64,000 bases of DNA, from assembly GCA_038501625.1 (NCBI GenBank), contig JAZAYU010000938.1, positions 1 to 64,000 of the forward strand, read 5' to 3'. Below, one piece after another: positions 50,065 through 60,784 of this stretch (its first letter is position 1; the number at the start of each line of letters is the position of its first letter). Source of the DNA: Corbicula japonica. Taxonomy: Eukaryota > Mollusca > Bivalvia > Venerida > Cyrenidae. The translations under genes and the position numbers were made by a program. The notes under the pieces were generated by a model that saw nothing but the letters and a program-made list of their open reading frames with translations, did no database searches and was not told where the DNA came from.

Positions 50065-50600
50065 GGATGCCATGCAGGTTGTCGCTAACCAATTCAATGC
50101 AGGTGTTGCATCTGCTGCCTCACTTACTGCAATAGTCATTGCTGGGTACCATTGAGGCAGCATGGATAGGCTGGGTCCTCTGCTGTTTGCAGTTCTTTTT
50201 TTCCTTGCGTTGGTCTCTCTTTCTTCTCCTAGGCCTGCCATCTGCCGGTGTTTACCTTTGCAAGCTTGCTGGAGCGGTCAGAAGATGCTGTTTCGAGATC
50301 TGCAGGGTTAATGTTGCATGCTTTCAGATCCCTCTTGCGGGCATCGTTGTAGCGCAGGTCGGATCGACCAATTGCCTTTGTTCTAGTGTCAAAATCGCCA
50401 TAGAAAGTATTTTTGGGATACGGCCATCCTGCATACGTATCCGAGCCCTCTGAGAAATGGCGGCGAACATGCTTGACAATCATGTCCAGACCAAAACATC
50501 CGCTTTAGGGAGGCGATCTTGCTAGGTGAATCCAAGGAGTCGTCTAAGGTTACGCATGTGAAATGCGCTCAGTCTTCGCTCTTGGTGCGTGGATACTTCT
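50065..50600 (-). pseudogene. 3' part of the degenerate LINE (cassette 3)
   Basis: Minus-strand frames repeat those at 35.6-36.0 kb: GRSDLRYNDARKRDLKACNI at 50229-50483, then a separate frame with SLSMLPQWYPAMT toward lower coordinates. A few substitutions separate the two copies. Dead fragment. Confidence 0.7.
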
Positions 50601-51499
50601 AGAAGGTTCTAAAAGCACGTTTTTTAAATGTGATTTTCCTTACTGCTATTAAATGGAGCTTGTAGCCGTCGCTTTTCCAATGGGCATTATAGAGAGCGCA
50701 CTTACAGTAAAAATGCCGGTTTTTTTGGCAGTTACCCCTATAAAAAGGGCCGTTGGAATAATCCAATCTCTTTGAAATTTGCACGGTGTTTAGAGGTCTC
50801 TAAGGTGAGCTTATGGTCGAAATTTCTGAGCTCTAGACCGTCGGGGATACTGCTATTAAATGGAGCTTGAAGCCGTCGGTTTTTAATGGGCATTATAGAG
50901 TGCGCACTAATCATTCCAGCTTGAAGTTTAATAAATTTCTAATATAGTTAATTTTATTTTTAGATAATTGATTAGTGGGCACTTATCAAACAAAATTCAT
51001 ACCACTGTATTAGTGTTGAAGTTCATTTATGTAAATATTGAATGACGTAACAACGTCACATCAACGTCCAATGTAAGCAACGTTAACAACGTTATTAATC
51101 AAGAGAATAATATCTTTTTTTTGCTTGTAATTATAAGAAAGTTAACAATTTGGCATGTCGTTGTTTTTTACGATTAACATCATGATGATTTTATTTGTGC
51201 CAGTTAAGAGAATGTTGTTCCATGCAAAGTGATGCTGTGACTTTTATATTTTGTTCTTGAACATGTGGAAAACAAAAACGATTGTTAAAAATCAAATTCG
51301 ATTGCCGCACGGGAATTACGCATACATATCGTTACTGACATGAATGACGTAATACGTAAAACATACGTACGGGTTTTAAATAATTGTTATTGTATGATAA
51401 TATTTAACATAATATAAACATTTATTTTAGGAAAAATTTATTTTAAGATATTCAAAATTCTAAGTTTTTAACATAGAGTTTTTGACAAGTGTACAGGGC
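50601..51499. other. insert with direct repeats and a conserved hairpin (second copy)
   Basis: Equivalent to 36.09-36.99 kb: two ACTGCTATTAAATGGAGCTT copies near 50641 and 50848, and the hairpin arms near 50908-50985. No gene. Confidence 0.55.
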
Positions 51500-51656
51500 C
51501 TCACTTAAGTATAGAAGAGTGCTCATCACGCACGCTTGGTACATCTTCATCTTTGTGTTTTGCATAGAAAAGTCCCACTGACGTTTCCCTAGGATAGCCG
51601 GTTGCTGCTTTGTTTATCCCAACGATGTGCTCGGCATCAAGGAATAGGTTGATGCC
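51500..51656 (-). pseudogene. LINE RT thumb fragment (cassette 4)
   Basis: Same fragment and same right-hand breakpoint (GAATAGGTTGATG) as at 36995-37150. The truncation therefore predates the split of these two cassettes, whereas cassettes 1, 2 and the last keep the longer RT remnant. Confidence 0.65.
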
Positions 51657-52301
51657 CAATAAATGCATATTTTACTTTAACAACACTTAAACAACTCTTT
51701 TTTCAATCCTTTTGTAAAGCGATGATCTGAACCAATGTGATTTTGAGAACTGTCACACTTTTTTCTCACACTCCTGAAAATCGTGGCCATTATTTTAAAA
51801 TATTTTTATCGGATTGTGCTATATATTGATGAAACACACATTTGTAAAGCGCATGGAGAGCAACCTCTGCTAGTAATAAAAATGGAAGTAACTGTTTAAT
51901 GTACATTTTTATAAAACCCGAACTAGCCTTTTTCAAATAGCCCATATGTGCATTTCTGGCGTTTGTCTCGTTTCTTTTGTTTCTAGCGTTTCAAGCTTTC
52001 TATTTCTCCCCGATGCGATTTTTTATTCGAGTTTCTCAAAGAAATGTCCAACGTCATGACGGAAACATAACAGCGTTTTCATTTTCGTGTGTTGTCTGCT
52101 TTTTTATTTTATTTATCGTGTTATAAGACAATGCTATATTTTTCTTGCTGCTTTTGGGCATTGTGGGAAAGATGCGTATTGTGATCACTCATTGTATGCA
52201 TATTTCTCGTTTCGATTCTACTTACAATATATTATAAATAATATATAGTTATAGAAACATTTTCAATCGAAAATCAAGTTTAGATATATTATAATCGTCA
52301 G
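51657..52301 (+). other. intron leading to exon c4
   Basis: Near-identical to 37.15-37.80 kb. No additional feature is seen. Confidence 0.6.
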
Positions 52302-52451
52302 CACACTGGACAGAATGGGGAAATTGGCAAACTAACACGACCGGTGAGCTCTGTGTTCAGCTACGATATCGACAATGTTCAACTGGTAATGTAAGCCATT
52401 GTGGAGATGAAAGAAACACTTGGGCTATCCAGCTGTGCGATAACTTGTCAA
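52302..52451 (+). CDS. thrombospondin type-1 repeat exon c4, four-Cys type (partial CDS)
   Basis: 50 residues, WTEWGNW ladder and LRYRQC, differing from c3 by one residue (GDERNTW for GDEKNTW). First and last TSR cysteines absent. Acceptor ATAATCGTCAG, donor GTAAGA. The near-identity with c3, including the neighbouring introns, marks the c3 and c4 cassettes as a recent duplication pair. Confidence 0.84.
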
Positions 52452-54106
52452 GTAAGACATATTTATGATATATGAATGTTTTACACTAAACATTGGCGGT
52501 ATATACAAAGTTAAGCTAGTAAAGAAACGATATGGTTAACAAATCAACATTCTTCAACGTAAAGAAAATGCTTTAACGCCTATAAACGGGCTCAATCAAA
52601 CCTAGCCTTCAATATTTTTTTACTTGTCATCTTTTCATAGGCTTTCCCAGTTTACCTTTCGTATATTTTAACAAAATATTCAAGAAAAATTTGAACAAAA
52701 AATGTGTTTGTTTACCAAAATAATTAGCTCGAAACAATTTTGTCAAGACAAAGAAAAAAAATTGTACTCACTAGTATTGCAGAATCGGACAAATCTTATA
52801 ATCGGATATCAAATCGAATTCCTTGAAAAAATCGATTGAAATCGGATAATAATATATTGAAATCCCTGTAACCACAAAACAGGTTGTCAGAAGAGAGATC
52901 ATACTAGTTATTATAACTTTCTTCTAAATCCTGTTGCAAATATTCACGATGTATTGTTATGTACATTTTTCAAAAAAAAGTAATAATATATGCATATCAG
53001 GAATCGCCACACTCAAAAAACACAGCCTCCCCACGTAGCGAAAAAGAAGAGAGGAAGAGAGAGAGAACATGTTTTTATAAGTATGTCAATTTAAATAGGA
53101 CGCCACAAGCAATTAACGAAGAAGAGATCATTTTGGGATATCGCATTGGAACGGTCATTGGCAAAACAAATTGCCACTTTTGTTTAAACCAGGTTCTAGG
53201 GTGCACGAACCACACACTTGCCCCAACAGGTTCCGGTATCACAAAACAAGCACAAGATGTCTTGTTGAAATAACTCCAAAACACCCATCGGCTCAGCAAT
53301 GCTACATGCAAAAGCACACAAACATAAAAAACATAAGAAACTAATAGCATTGCAAAGCCAAAGGGTAGGTACTCAATGATCTTACCGAGAACAGAGCTCC
53401 TGGGGTAAATTCAGCAAGAACACGATGACAGGTATAAACAAAACGAATCGATCTTCTCGGTTCTTTAAAAAAAAGATTTCCCCATAAACCTTCATAAACT
53501 CTTAAACCCCTGCCACCGTCGTTCAAACAAAGAGGTAAGCTTCAACTGTAGATGGGTTAATTACCAGGCCTGCAGAGCGCTGTAAAATATCATGTTGGTA
53601 ACAAAATTAATATTGTTTGAACCAACAGGTTGTAAATAGCAATAAATGCCTACCAAGTAAAAAATATTTAAATTATGACTTGTACGGATATAACACTATG
53701 ATATGCATAACTATGCGGTACTTTACAGACATAGGTCAACATCTATGTAACTCGATTATGGGAGAATGACATCGATTATCAAATCGAGTTGTTTTACAGA
53801 CGAATAATCGATACTTATCTATTATCGGTACATCACTAGTACTCACCTTGTAATTCAATGTTTTCTCCCTGACCGTTTTATTAATTTAGTTTAAACAATA
53901 AACAAATCGTTTCTTTACCTTATGAACAAAATATTTTTAGCAGAATAAAATAATTTCATTCAAATATTTCAGTTATAAAATGTCTATTTCATAACTTGTT
54001 TTAACTTAAACGTTTCAACAATGAAATGAGTCAATATCAAAATGAGTTGTCGGTAATAGTGCAAATGAGTTGTACTCAGCGTTAACTGAAGAACTGTTTG
54101 TTTTAG
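52452..54106 (+). other. intron c4-L4
   Basis: Starts like the c3 intron. An R1 copy (about 52985-53360) follows, then a fragment of the Penelope-like 3' end (about 53490-53605), then the pre-L intron. ORFs at 52959-53273 and 53075-53350 belong to R1. No exon. Confidence 0.6.
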
Positions 54107-54253
54107 GCAGCGATTTGAACACTACAACACAAAAGACAACCTATACAACTACTACAGCAACATTTATCACTTCTGTATCAAAATCGCCAATAAACTTTTA
54201 CCCGTCGTCAACAGCAGCTACGACCCCCGGATCTAATATTACCTTTTCAAACG
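54107..54253 (+). CDS. Thr/Ser-rich linker exon L4 (partial CDS)
   Basis: 147 nt. After DLN comes a Thr-rich stretch (TTTQKTTYTTTTATFITS), then SPINFYPSSTAATTPGSNIT. The open frame continues past the donor to TAG, but the GTAATG donor after AAC is shared with all four L exons and returns phase 1, so I end the exon there. Acceptor CTGTTTGTTTTAG is the best in the array. Confidence 0.7.
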
Positions 54254-55171
54254 GTAATGTGAAAACCATTGGCTTTAGTGACTTCCCATAGTATTATGTT
54301 AAAAATGGTAAAAATAAACTATTGCATAAATTGTTAGAATTTATAACGCCACGGACAAAACATTCCTAAATATGTCAATAAATTTCACTCGCTGACTTAT
54401 TTTATGATCTGAAAATGTAGGCCTATCCTTGAGAGATGTTAATAATGCTGATTTATATTGCATACACGTACTTATGTGCAGCCTAACGTATACAAAAGGA
54501 AATAACCACCGATCAGTCAGAGCACAAACAAATGACCATTTAAGAAAGAGTGAGCATTACAAAAATACCTTACATTTTGACTGCGGAGAGAAATCTCTTA
54601 CCTCTTTACTCTCAATCGCTTCGCTATCCATCTAGGTTTTTGTTATGAACAAAATCACTCGACAAACTGAATATTAGGGAATTCTTTTCGCTCAAAATAT
54701 TGTCGAACCCAATATTTGGACCTGCATAATGACAACATCGCATATTTGAAGCTTGTTGTTTTTAATATTTGACTGGGCATTGGTATTTACTTTCTTTCGA
54801 AATAAATACAATAGTGTGAATATTGTGGACTGTCATGTTAATAAACCACATTTATTTGACTACTCAGTTGATGCATTTGTTTTATCTGAACACGCAATTT
54901 AATGTTATTAAGATTTTAGTAGAACATGAACCAAGAGAAATTGGCTGGTTGACATTTGCGATATATCATTAATTCCTTGTAAATTTATTAATGGTGTTAG
55001 GTAAACTTATTAAAAAGAGTTTAACTTTGTCAAACAATTCATGGCTCAAAGTACACAATACTCATGCAATAATATTAATTGCTCGGTTGGTAACCATATT
55101 TCGATAACTCTGATCACATTAATATGCAGTGTTTCTCTAGATTCGATAGATGTTTGTATCAAAAATTGTAG
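54254..55171 (+). other. intron L4-a4
   Basis: Co-linear with the other L-a introns. Its 3' end has lost 14 nt of the polypyrimidine tract relative to a3 (CAAAAATTGTAG). ORF 54429-54635 is not conserved. Confidence 0.6.
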
Positions 55172-55327
55172 CTTACTGGACAGCTTGGGGAAGTTGGCAT
55201 TGCTTGGAGAATGACGTAGTTTGTTTAATGCAACGATTCAGAGAATGTTCAAATGGAAATAACAACACATGTGGCAATGACACTAAGTATATGGATCGGA
55301 TACCTTGCGATGATAGTATCTGTCCTG
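55172..55327 (+). CDS. thrombospondin type-1 repeat exon a4 (partial CDS)
   Basis: Intact six-Cys TSR of 52 residues (AYWTAWGSWHC...), with Tyr and His substitutions shared with a3. The donor GTAAGTG is good. The acceptor region reads CAAAAATTGTAG because of a 14-nt deletion, so it has almost no pyrimidine tract and could be weakly recognised. Skipping would join L4 to b4 in frame. Confidence 0.82.
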
Positions 55328-56172
55328 GTAAGTGATTAGATTTGCAAGACCCTACTAAATAAAAAAGTGAATATTCATAACAGAAATCACCACACTCATA
55401 AAACACAGCCTCGCTAAGAAGCGTAAAAGGAGAGAGGTAAAGTAAGCATGTTGTTATAAGTAATTCCTTTCCAATTAGACGCCAACAACCCTTAAAAAAC
55501 AAGAGGACAATGCGGGTTTCCGCCTTGGAACGGTCAGTGGCGAAACAAATTGCCACTGTGACTTTAAATCAGGTTCTAGAGTGAACCAACCTCACACTTG
55601 CCCAAAAAGGTTCTCATATAAACAAACAAGTGCAAGTTGTTTTCGTGAAATAACTCCAACTCGCCCTTCACCTTAACAAATATGCCTGTAAATACACACA
55701 AACATATAAAACATTTATATAAGAAGCTTAAAGCGTTGCAAAGCCAAAGGGGAGAGTACTCGATAATCTTAACCTGACCAGAGCCCTTGGAGTAAAATAA
55801 GCAAGAACATGATGACAGGGATTAAAAGAACAAATCGAGCTTCTAGGTTCTTTAAAGAAAAAAACTTCCCATAAACCTTGTTAGACTCCTCTGCCAGGGT
55901 CGTGCAACTGTCGTAAAAGGCACGTTTTCATTGTAAGAAAATACACTAACCCGGAGCTTTATAATCGGCCCGATGGCTATTTATTAAATACTAGTATGCA
56001 CCCGCTAAACTATTTGTCATCTGGGTTTAAAGCGATCTTTTGGTAATTTTACGAGTATTTTGATGGCAACGTCACGGTGCTAACTAATAAGTAAGTTAAG
56101 ATTAATCTGCTTTCCAATGGTTTTAGTTCACCTAAGTGTTAAAAAGGTATCAGCTATATATGTAATATTTTT

Positions 56173-56963
56173 TTCGGCGTTAGCTGTCTAAGCTCACTTT
56201 TGACCTAGTTTTTCGACCAATGAAATATTGTAAATAAAACTTATTATGCAGCGGGAAAATCAAATAGATTATTTTGATTGGTTATTAGTGGGTCTCGGTA
56301 ATGATTACCGTAACGATTTTTATATTGAGTGTAAGTATTTACATGGCACTTATATGTTCGGGCATTTTCGTTTTTAAAAGCGATAATTGTATTGGAGAAA
56401 AAGATATTTACGGTATAAAAAACCCCAGTTAAGTCAATTGATGGCTTAATACGATTTTATATGGAATATTCATGGGTGTCAGGTTAACACTCGAGTACAA
56501 TACACAGTGTAAAACGACAGATAAGTGCAGATATTTCTGGTTCTTACTGGTTCCTTTCTAGTTCCTTTGATACTGATTGTTAATTTCAAGTCCTGACATT
56601 CAAATCCCGTTGGTGTAGTGGTTATCACACTCGCCTCTCAAGCGGAAGGCTCCGGGTTCAATACTCGGGAGTGACACATTTTTTTAAAGTTAATTTACGT
56701 AAAAGTTGGTAGATTTCGCTCTTGTAACAAGTTGTTATTATTTTCATTTATTGTATTTTAATAACATTTATTCGTCATGAGTACTAACTCTACAAGAGGT
56801 ATTTTATTGAAACTGAATAAATGTACAGTTAATGTTAGACATTCTTCTTTAATCGACGTATTATCACCAGACGAAATTTTTGCACGCTCTTTCTTTCTTT
56901 CTTTCTTATATATAAAAATCTTTTCCATCAACGCCGTTTATCTTTTTTAAAAGATATTTCTTG
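56173..56963. mobile_element. 0.8-kb insert carrying a tRNA-like sequence
   Basis: The a3-b3 intron runs TGTAATATTTTTATATATTAC without interruption. Here about 790 nt separate the two halves. Terminal repeats are not obvious, and a target duplication of more than a few T residues cannot be shown. Besides the tRNA-like part there is a (CTTT)n tract near 56890. It could be a tRNA-derived retroposon or a captured tRNA locus. Confidence 0.6.
56604..56676 (+). tRNA. tRNA-like sequence, anticodon CTC, probable pseudogene or SINE head
   Basis: A box TGGTGTAGTGG and B box GGTTCAATAC both fit the Pol III consensus. The D arm GTGTAGTGGTTATCAC resembles tRNA-Val. The anticodon loop CTCTCAA would give CTC (Glu), with four or five paired positions in its stem. 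The T arm pairs. A T7 run just downstream could terminate Pol III. The acceptor stem pairs poorly (about four of seven), which argues against a working tRNA. Confidence 0.5.
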
Positions 56964-57338
56964 TTATATATTACACAAATTATTGTTTTTAAACATAAGT
57001 TAATTTGTGTTAAAGTAGAAAAAAACACACACATTGTTGGAAAATTAGAAGTAAATTTACCTGTCCAATTAATCTTTGCGATTTTAAATACCGCAAAATT
57101 ATTGTTGTTTTAAACACTTAAATACCCTGCCATAAGACTATATTTGTATTACGCAATTCAACGTTAAACTTTTATTCGCGTAAACAACTGCAGACTGAAG
57201 AAAGTCAAATTGATGCAAATATGTTTATATGCATTTATGTTTTGGTTGGTGAAGATATTACGAAAATTCGGAAAGCTTAATCATACAGTGTTTCATTTAA
57301 TGTGATAATTTAAGTTTTATGTTAATCTTAATTATTAG

Positions 57339-57494
57339 CTCACTGGACAGCTTGGGGAAGTTGGCAATGCATGGAAAGTGACGTAGGTTGTTTAATGCAA
57401 CGATTCCGAGAATGTTCAACTGGTAACAACACCATATGTGGCAATGCCACTAAGTATATGGATCAGATACCTTGCAATGGTAGTATATGTCCTG
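57339..57494 (+). CDS. thrombospondin type-1 repeat exon b4 (partial CDS)
   Basis: A 156-nt TSR exon with complete ladder WTAWGSW, MQRFREC and six Cys. Changes specific to it include MESDVGC, NATKYMDQ (Asp to Ala) and NGSIC. It shares NNTICGN and MDQIPC with b3, which supports a b3/b4 sister relation. Acceptor TTAATTATTAG; donor GTAAGTG. It is the last host exon in the window; the next c exon would lie beyond the Penelope-like insertion. Confidence 0.86.
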
Positions 57495-59149
57495 GTAAGT
57501 GATAGGATATGCAAGACCTACTTGAAATTAATGAAACTTCGCGAATTGTATATCTTTATTTAACAACTAGTTAGTTATACAGATGATATTTCTTTTGACA
57601 AGTGTAAAACAGCAGTGTTTATGTACTTTACCGAGTGAGCTCCGGAGTTCCAATTTTCACGAATGGCGCAATCACAACTGATTCTACATCTGATTTTTCT
57701 TCTAATTCTGAAGTTCACGAGTGAAATATATTTCTATCTTTCATTGGTGAAAATTGTTTTTTTTTCTTTTTATTGTATGCTTTAAGTGCACATGCTACGT
57801 ACGTTGCATGCAATTGCGCAAAATGTTAGTTTTTGGCGTTTCTTAATGATGTCATTTTCTCTAACTTGAACTCGTTTGCTAAATGTTCTCAGTTGGAATA
57901 TCACGCCACGTCGTGCATTTGGGTACCAACCTGAATAAACAATGAATTTAAAAATTATATTCCACTCTTTGTAAACAGTGAAATACTTCAATTTTTTATT
58001 TTACTTTTATTTTACTGACAACATTCTATAGTTCACGGGAAAGCATAACTTAAGTTTTATATTCTATATCGTCGACTTATAATTTGGCTTGTGTTTATCA
58101 ACGTTTGTTGTGGTTGTGACCGTTAAATCTCCATAGTTTGTAACATTTAAGTAGGCATTTTGTTAACTTAAAACGCTAGGTTCCACAAGACAAAACTACC
58201 CGTTATAATATAATTGCGAATAGAAATGTATAACACAGCGTTGCTTCTTCTGCATTTTAAAATCGTATGGTGTCTGATTAATTTAATATCGCTGTTTGTT
58301 ATTTAATTTATTAAAAACGCCACACGAACATATGAAAAAAGAGCTGTGAACATTCTAGGAAATTATGTATACGCGCTAAATTAATATGGGTTATTAGTTA
58401 CACTTATAACAAAAGTCTGCATGCGATATGCAGCAAAAAGAGAAAAAAATATTAATATTTTAACTTTTTAAGAAATCGCCATGGCGAAATAACGCCATTT
58501 CAAACTTATGCCTACAAATCGCCATTGCGATTTCATGGCGGCGAAAAATTGTCATGTCGTTTTCGAAGTCGCCATGGCGATTTTTGTGTTTGAGACTCGA
58601 TAACTCATTAGACCCCCAACTATATATCAAAGAAAATACATTACGTGTAGCACCCTCAAAAAGGGTAGGTGTGTTTTCGAATTCACAGGATTCGCAAACA
58701 TTTACCGGACTATGTTACATGTGAACAAAACCACTGTAAATACCACTGTATTAGTGTTTTAGTTCATTTACCTAAATATTTAATGACGTAACAACGTCAC
58801 ACCAACGTGCACCGTTAACAACGTTATCAATCTACAAAATAATATCATTTGATTTTTTTCTTATAATTATAAGATAGTTAACAATGCGGCATTTCGTTAG
58901 CATTTAAGAATTACATCATTATGTTTTTTTGCGCTTTAAGAGCTTGTTGACGGCACTTTCGCAGTCTTCAGTCGTCAAAACTTCCATAGAATGTAAGTGT
59001 TGCTGTGACTTCTAGATTTTGTCCTTGAACATGTGAAAAACAAAAACGATTTAAAATTCAAAATTTAGATATTCAAAATTTTAAGTTGTTAACATAGAAA
59101 TTTTGACAAGTGTACAGGGCCTCACTTAAGTATAGAAGAGTGCTCATCA
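57495..59149 (+). other. post-b4 intron
   Basis: Homologous to the other post-b introns to about 58.45 kb. A short palindrome-rich patch and unplaced sequence follow, then from about 58.75 kb the segment that precedes the LINE remnant elsewhere. The 3' LINE part seen at 35.5 and 50.1 kb is missing. Confidence 0.55.
58475..58580. repeat. cluster of ATCGCCATGGCGAT-type palindromes
   Basis: The hexamer CGCCAT or its complement occurs about six times in 100 nt, including AATCGCCATGGCGAAAT and AGTCGCCATGGCGATTTT, each a perfect or near-perfect palindrome around CCATGG. No similar patch was noticed in the other post-b introns. Confidence 0.7.
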
Positions 59150-60020
59150 AGCACGCTTGAAACATCATCATATTTGTGTTTTGTAATGAATTGTCCCACT
59201 GACGTTTCGCTATGATAACCGGTTGCTGCTTTGTCTATCCCAACGTTGTGCTCGGCATCCAGGAATAGGTTGATGGAAATTATGGAGCCGAGATATGTGA
59301 ACTCGTCTACATCATTTGGTGTATGATCGCCAATGAAATTTTTAGAGTGGTGCAGACATCATCAGCTATTATGCTGGTCTTCTTAAGGCGGATGGTTAGG
59401 CTAAACTCTGTGAGAGAGTGATGTCGCTAGAGGGCGGTGTCTGTGAGAAAAGCGAGGACTGGGTAGTCGGCAAAATGCATCTCCCGCTTGAGGACCTTGC
59501 GCTCATTGTTCCGCTCTGAGGAGAACGAGGTTTAACTGGTTACGTTTGCTCCGGGTGTTGAGAAAGATGCATTTTCAGACTCAGATAGGAATAAGCTGAA
59601 AACGTCTTAGCCAGGACATTCACTGGTTTCCCGCCGCTTTGATTTGAAAGGAGTCCGATGACGCTTCGTCGAACTGAACAGTACGAGACATATTGTAGTG
59701 GACTTGATAATCTAAAGAAGCTTGGAAGGACGTCTTAACTTCATGACGAAGAGGTCAACCGATTGACCAACTCAAATGTCTTTGTCAGGTCGATGAACGC
59801 TAAATACAGTGAACGTCGCTGTTCGCGGCACTTTATCTGCATCTGCGTGAGAACAAAATATCGATGGTCGCTCTGCCCGGAAACCACACTAGGACTCGGG
59901 GTACTCCTGTATACCTGCTGTTGGTGGTGGTCTTCTCTGGCAAAGACTTTTCATACGATGCCGAGAACAGAGATCCCACGATAGTTGTTGCAGTCGGTGA
60001 TGTCTTCGTTGTTTTTCGAT
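59150..60020 (-). pseudogene. non-LTR retrotransposon reverse transcriptase remnant (last cassette)
   Basis: Equivalent to 4.83-5.70 kb and 27.58-28.42 kb. The motif C context is further decayed (HFADYP), and the 5' part on the minus strand stops near 60020, where AT-rich DNA replaces the pre-RT region. No frame is usable. Confidence 0.7.
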
Positions 60021-60432
60021 AAATATATGTCAAAAACATTTTTAATATATTTTTATATTCTATCGACAAATTAACATAAAGTCACGTTTATAGATCTATA
60101 ACAAAGATCAGCAACTACGACTTATTTAAATAGCTTTATAAAATTGCCGTGGGAAAACGTGTTGTTTTATGTGTGCCGTAAAATGTTACAGTATCATAAA
60201 TGTATTATTTGGAGGTTAACCGATGTATAAAATTGCCAAGCAATCAAAATTTAGATAATCAAACTATATGTATACAGGACCAATATTTAAATAAAGAAAC
60301 GCATTCGATTTTAAAAAAAAAAGAATAAAAACACGTTCATTTTGTATTTTGTACATGAACACCTATCCAGTGTTCTAACCACACCCACTATTCAATTTTG
60401 AATTTATGCACATGGACTTGGAGTACACTCTT
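60021..60432 (+). other. intron remnant before the Penelope-like insertion
   Basis: Matches the sequence after the LINE remnant at 6.30-6.56 and 29.02-29.29 kb until GACTTGGAGTACACTC, after which retroelement coding sequence begins. No gene. Confidence 0.55.
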
Positions 60433-60780
60433 TGCATTACATTTGACAGCGCTGCATCAAGAGCATTTAAAATCAGGGCTAGACTCATTTCGGAACAAAA
60501 ATGGATTAAAAAATTACAATCGCCATACCCACATGGTTTAAATGATAATATTTATCAGGAAGTCAACATTTCTAAAAATCATGATTATGAAGTCTTTGAA
60601 TTGCTTGAATTACGCAAAAGAAAATCGAGGTCGCACGGAAGCAGAACTAATGGAAACATACAAAGAAAATCACGCATTCGTTGTTCTATTCATGACCTAC
60701 ATATTATTTTAAACAATCTGGCAGACACGCTATACTATCTAGCTTGGCTTCTCTTTCTATATCAAGTCTGCAGAAACTGG
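60433..60780 (+). pseudogene. Penelope-like element, 5' part of the RT protein
   Basis: The frame contains FDSAASRAFKIRARLISEQK, NISKNHDYEVFELLEL and CSIHDLHIILNN. A one-base deletion near 60717 then shifts the frame; the following residues (SGRHAILSSLASLSISSLQ) are in another frame. It starts abruptly in intron sequence, so the element is 5' truncated. The protein is cut at LQKLV by the TTAA-flanked insertion and resumes at 62340. Assignment to Penelope-like elements rests on the downstream RT motifs. Confidence 0.7.
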
Positions 60781-60784
60781 TTAA

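Larger units (their letters stand above)
55328..57338 (+). other. intron a4-b4 with R1 and a 0.8-kb insert
   Basis: R1 at about 55395-55765, then common a-b intron interrupted at 56172 by the insert listed separately. Ends AATCTTAATTATTAG. Confidence 0.6.

Noticed and set aside
54070..54291. ORF treating L4 as a terminal exon ending in TAG
   Set aside because: A donor common to all L exons lies before the stop, and TSR exons follow in phase.
56604..56676. Functional tRNA-Glu gene
   Set aside because: The acceptor stem is mostly unpaired and the D arm is tRNA-Val-like; kept only as a tRNA-like sequence.
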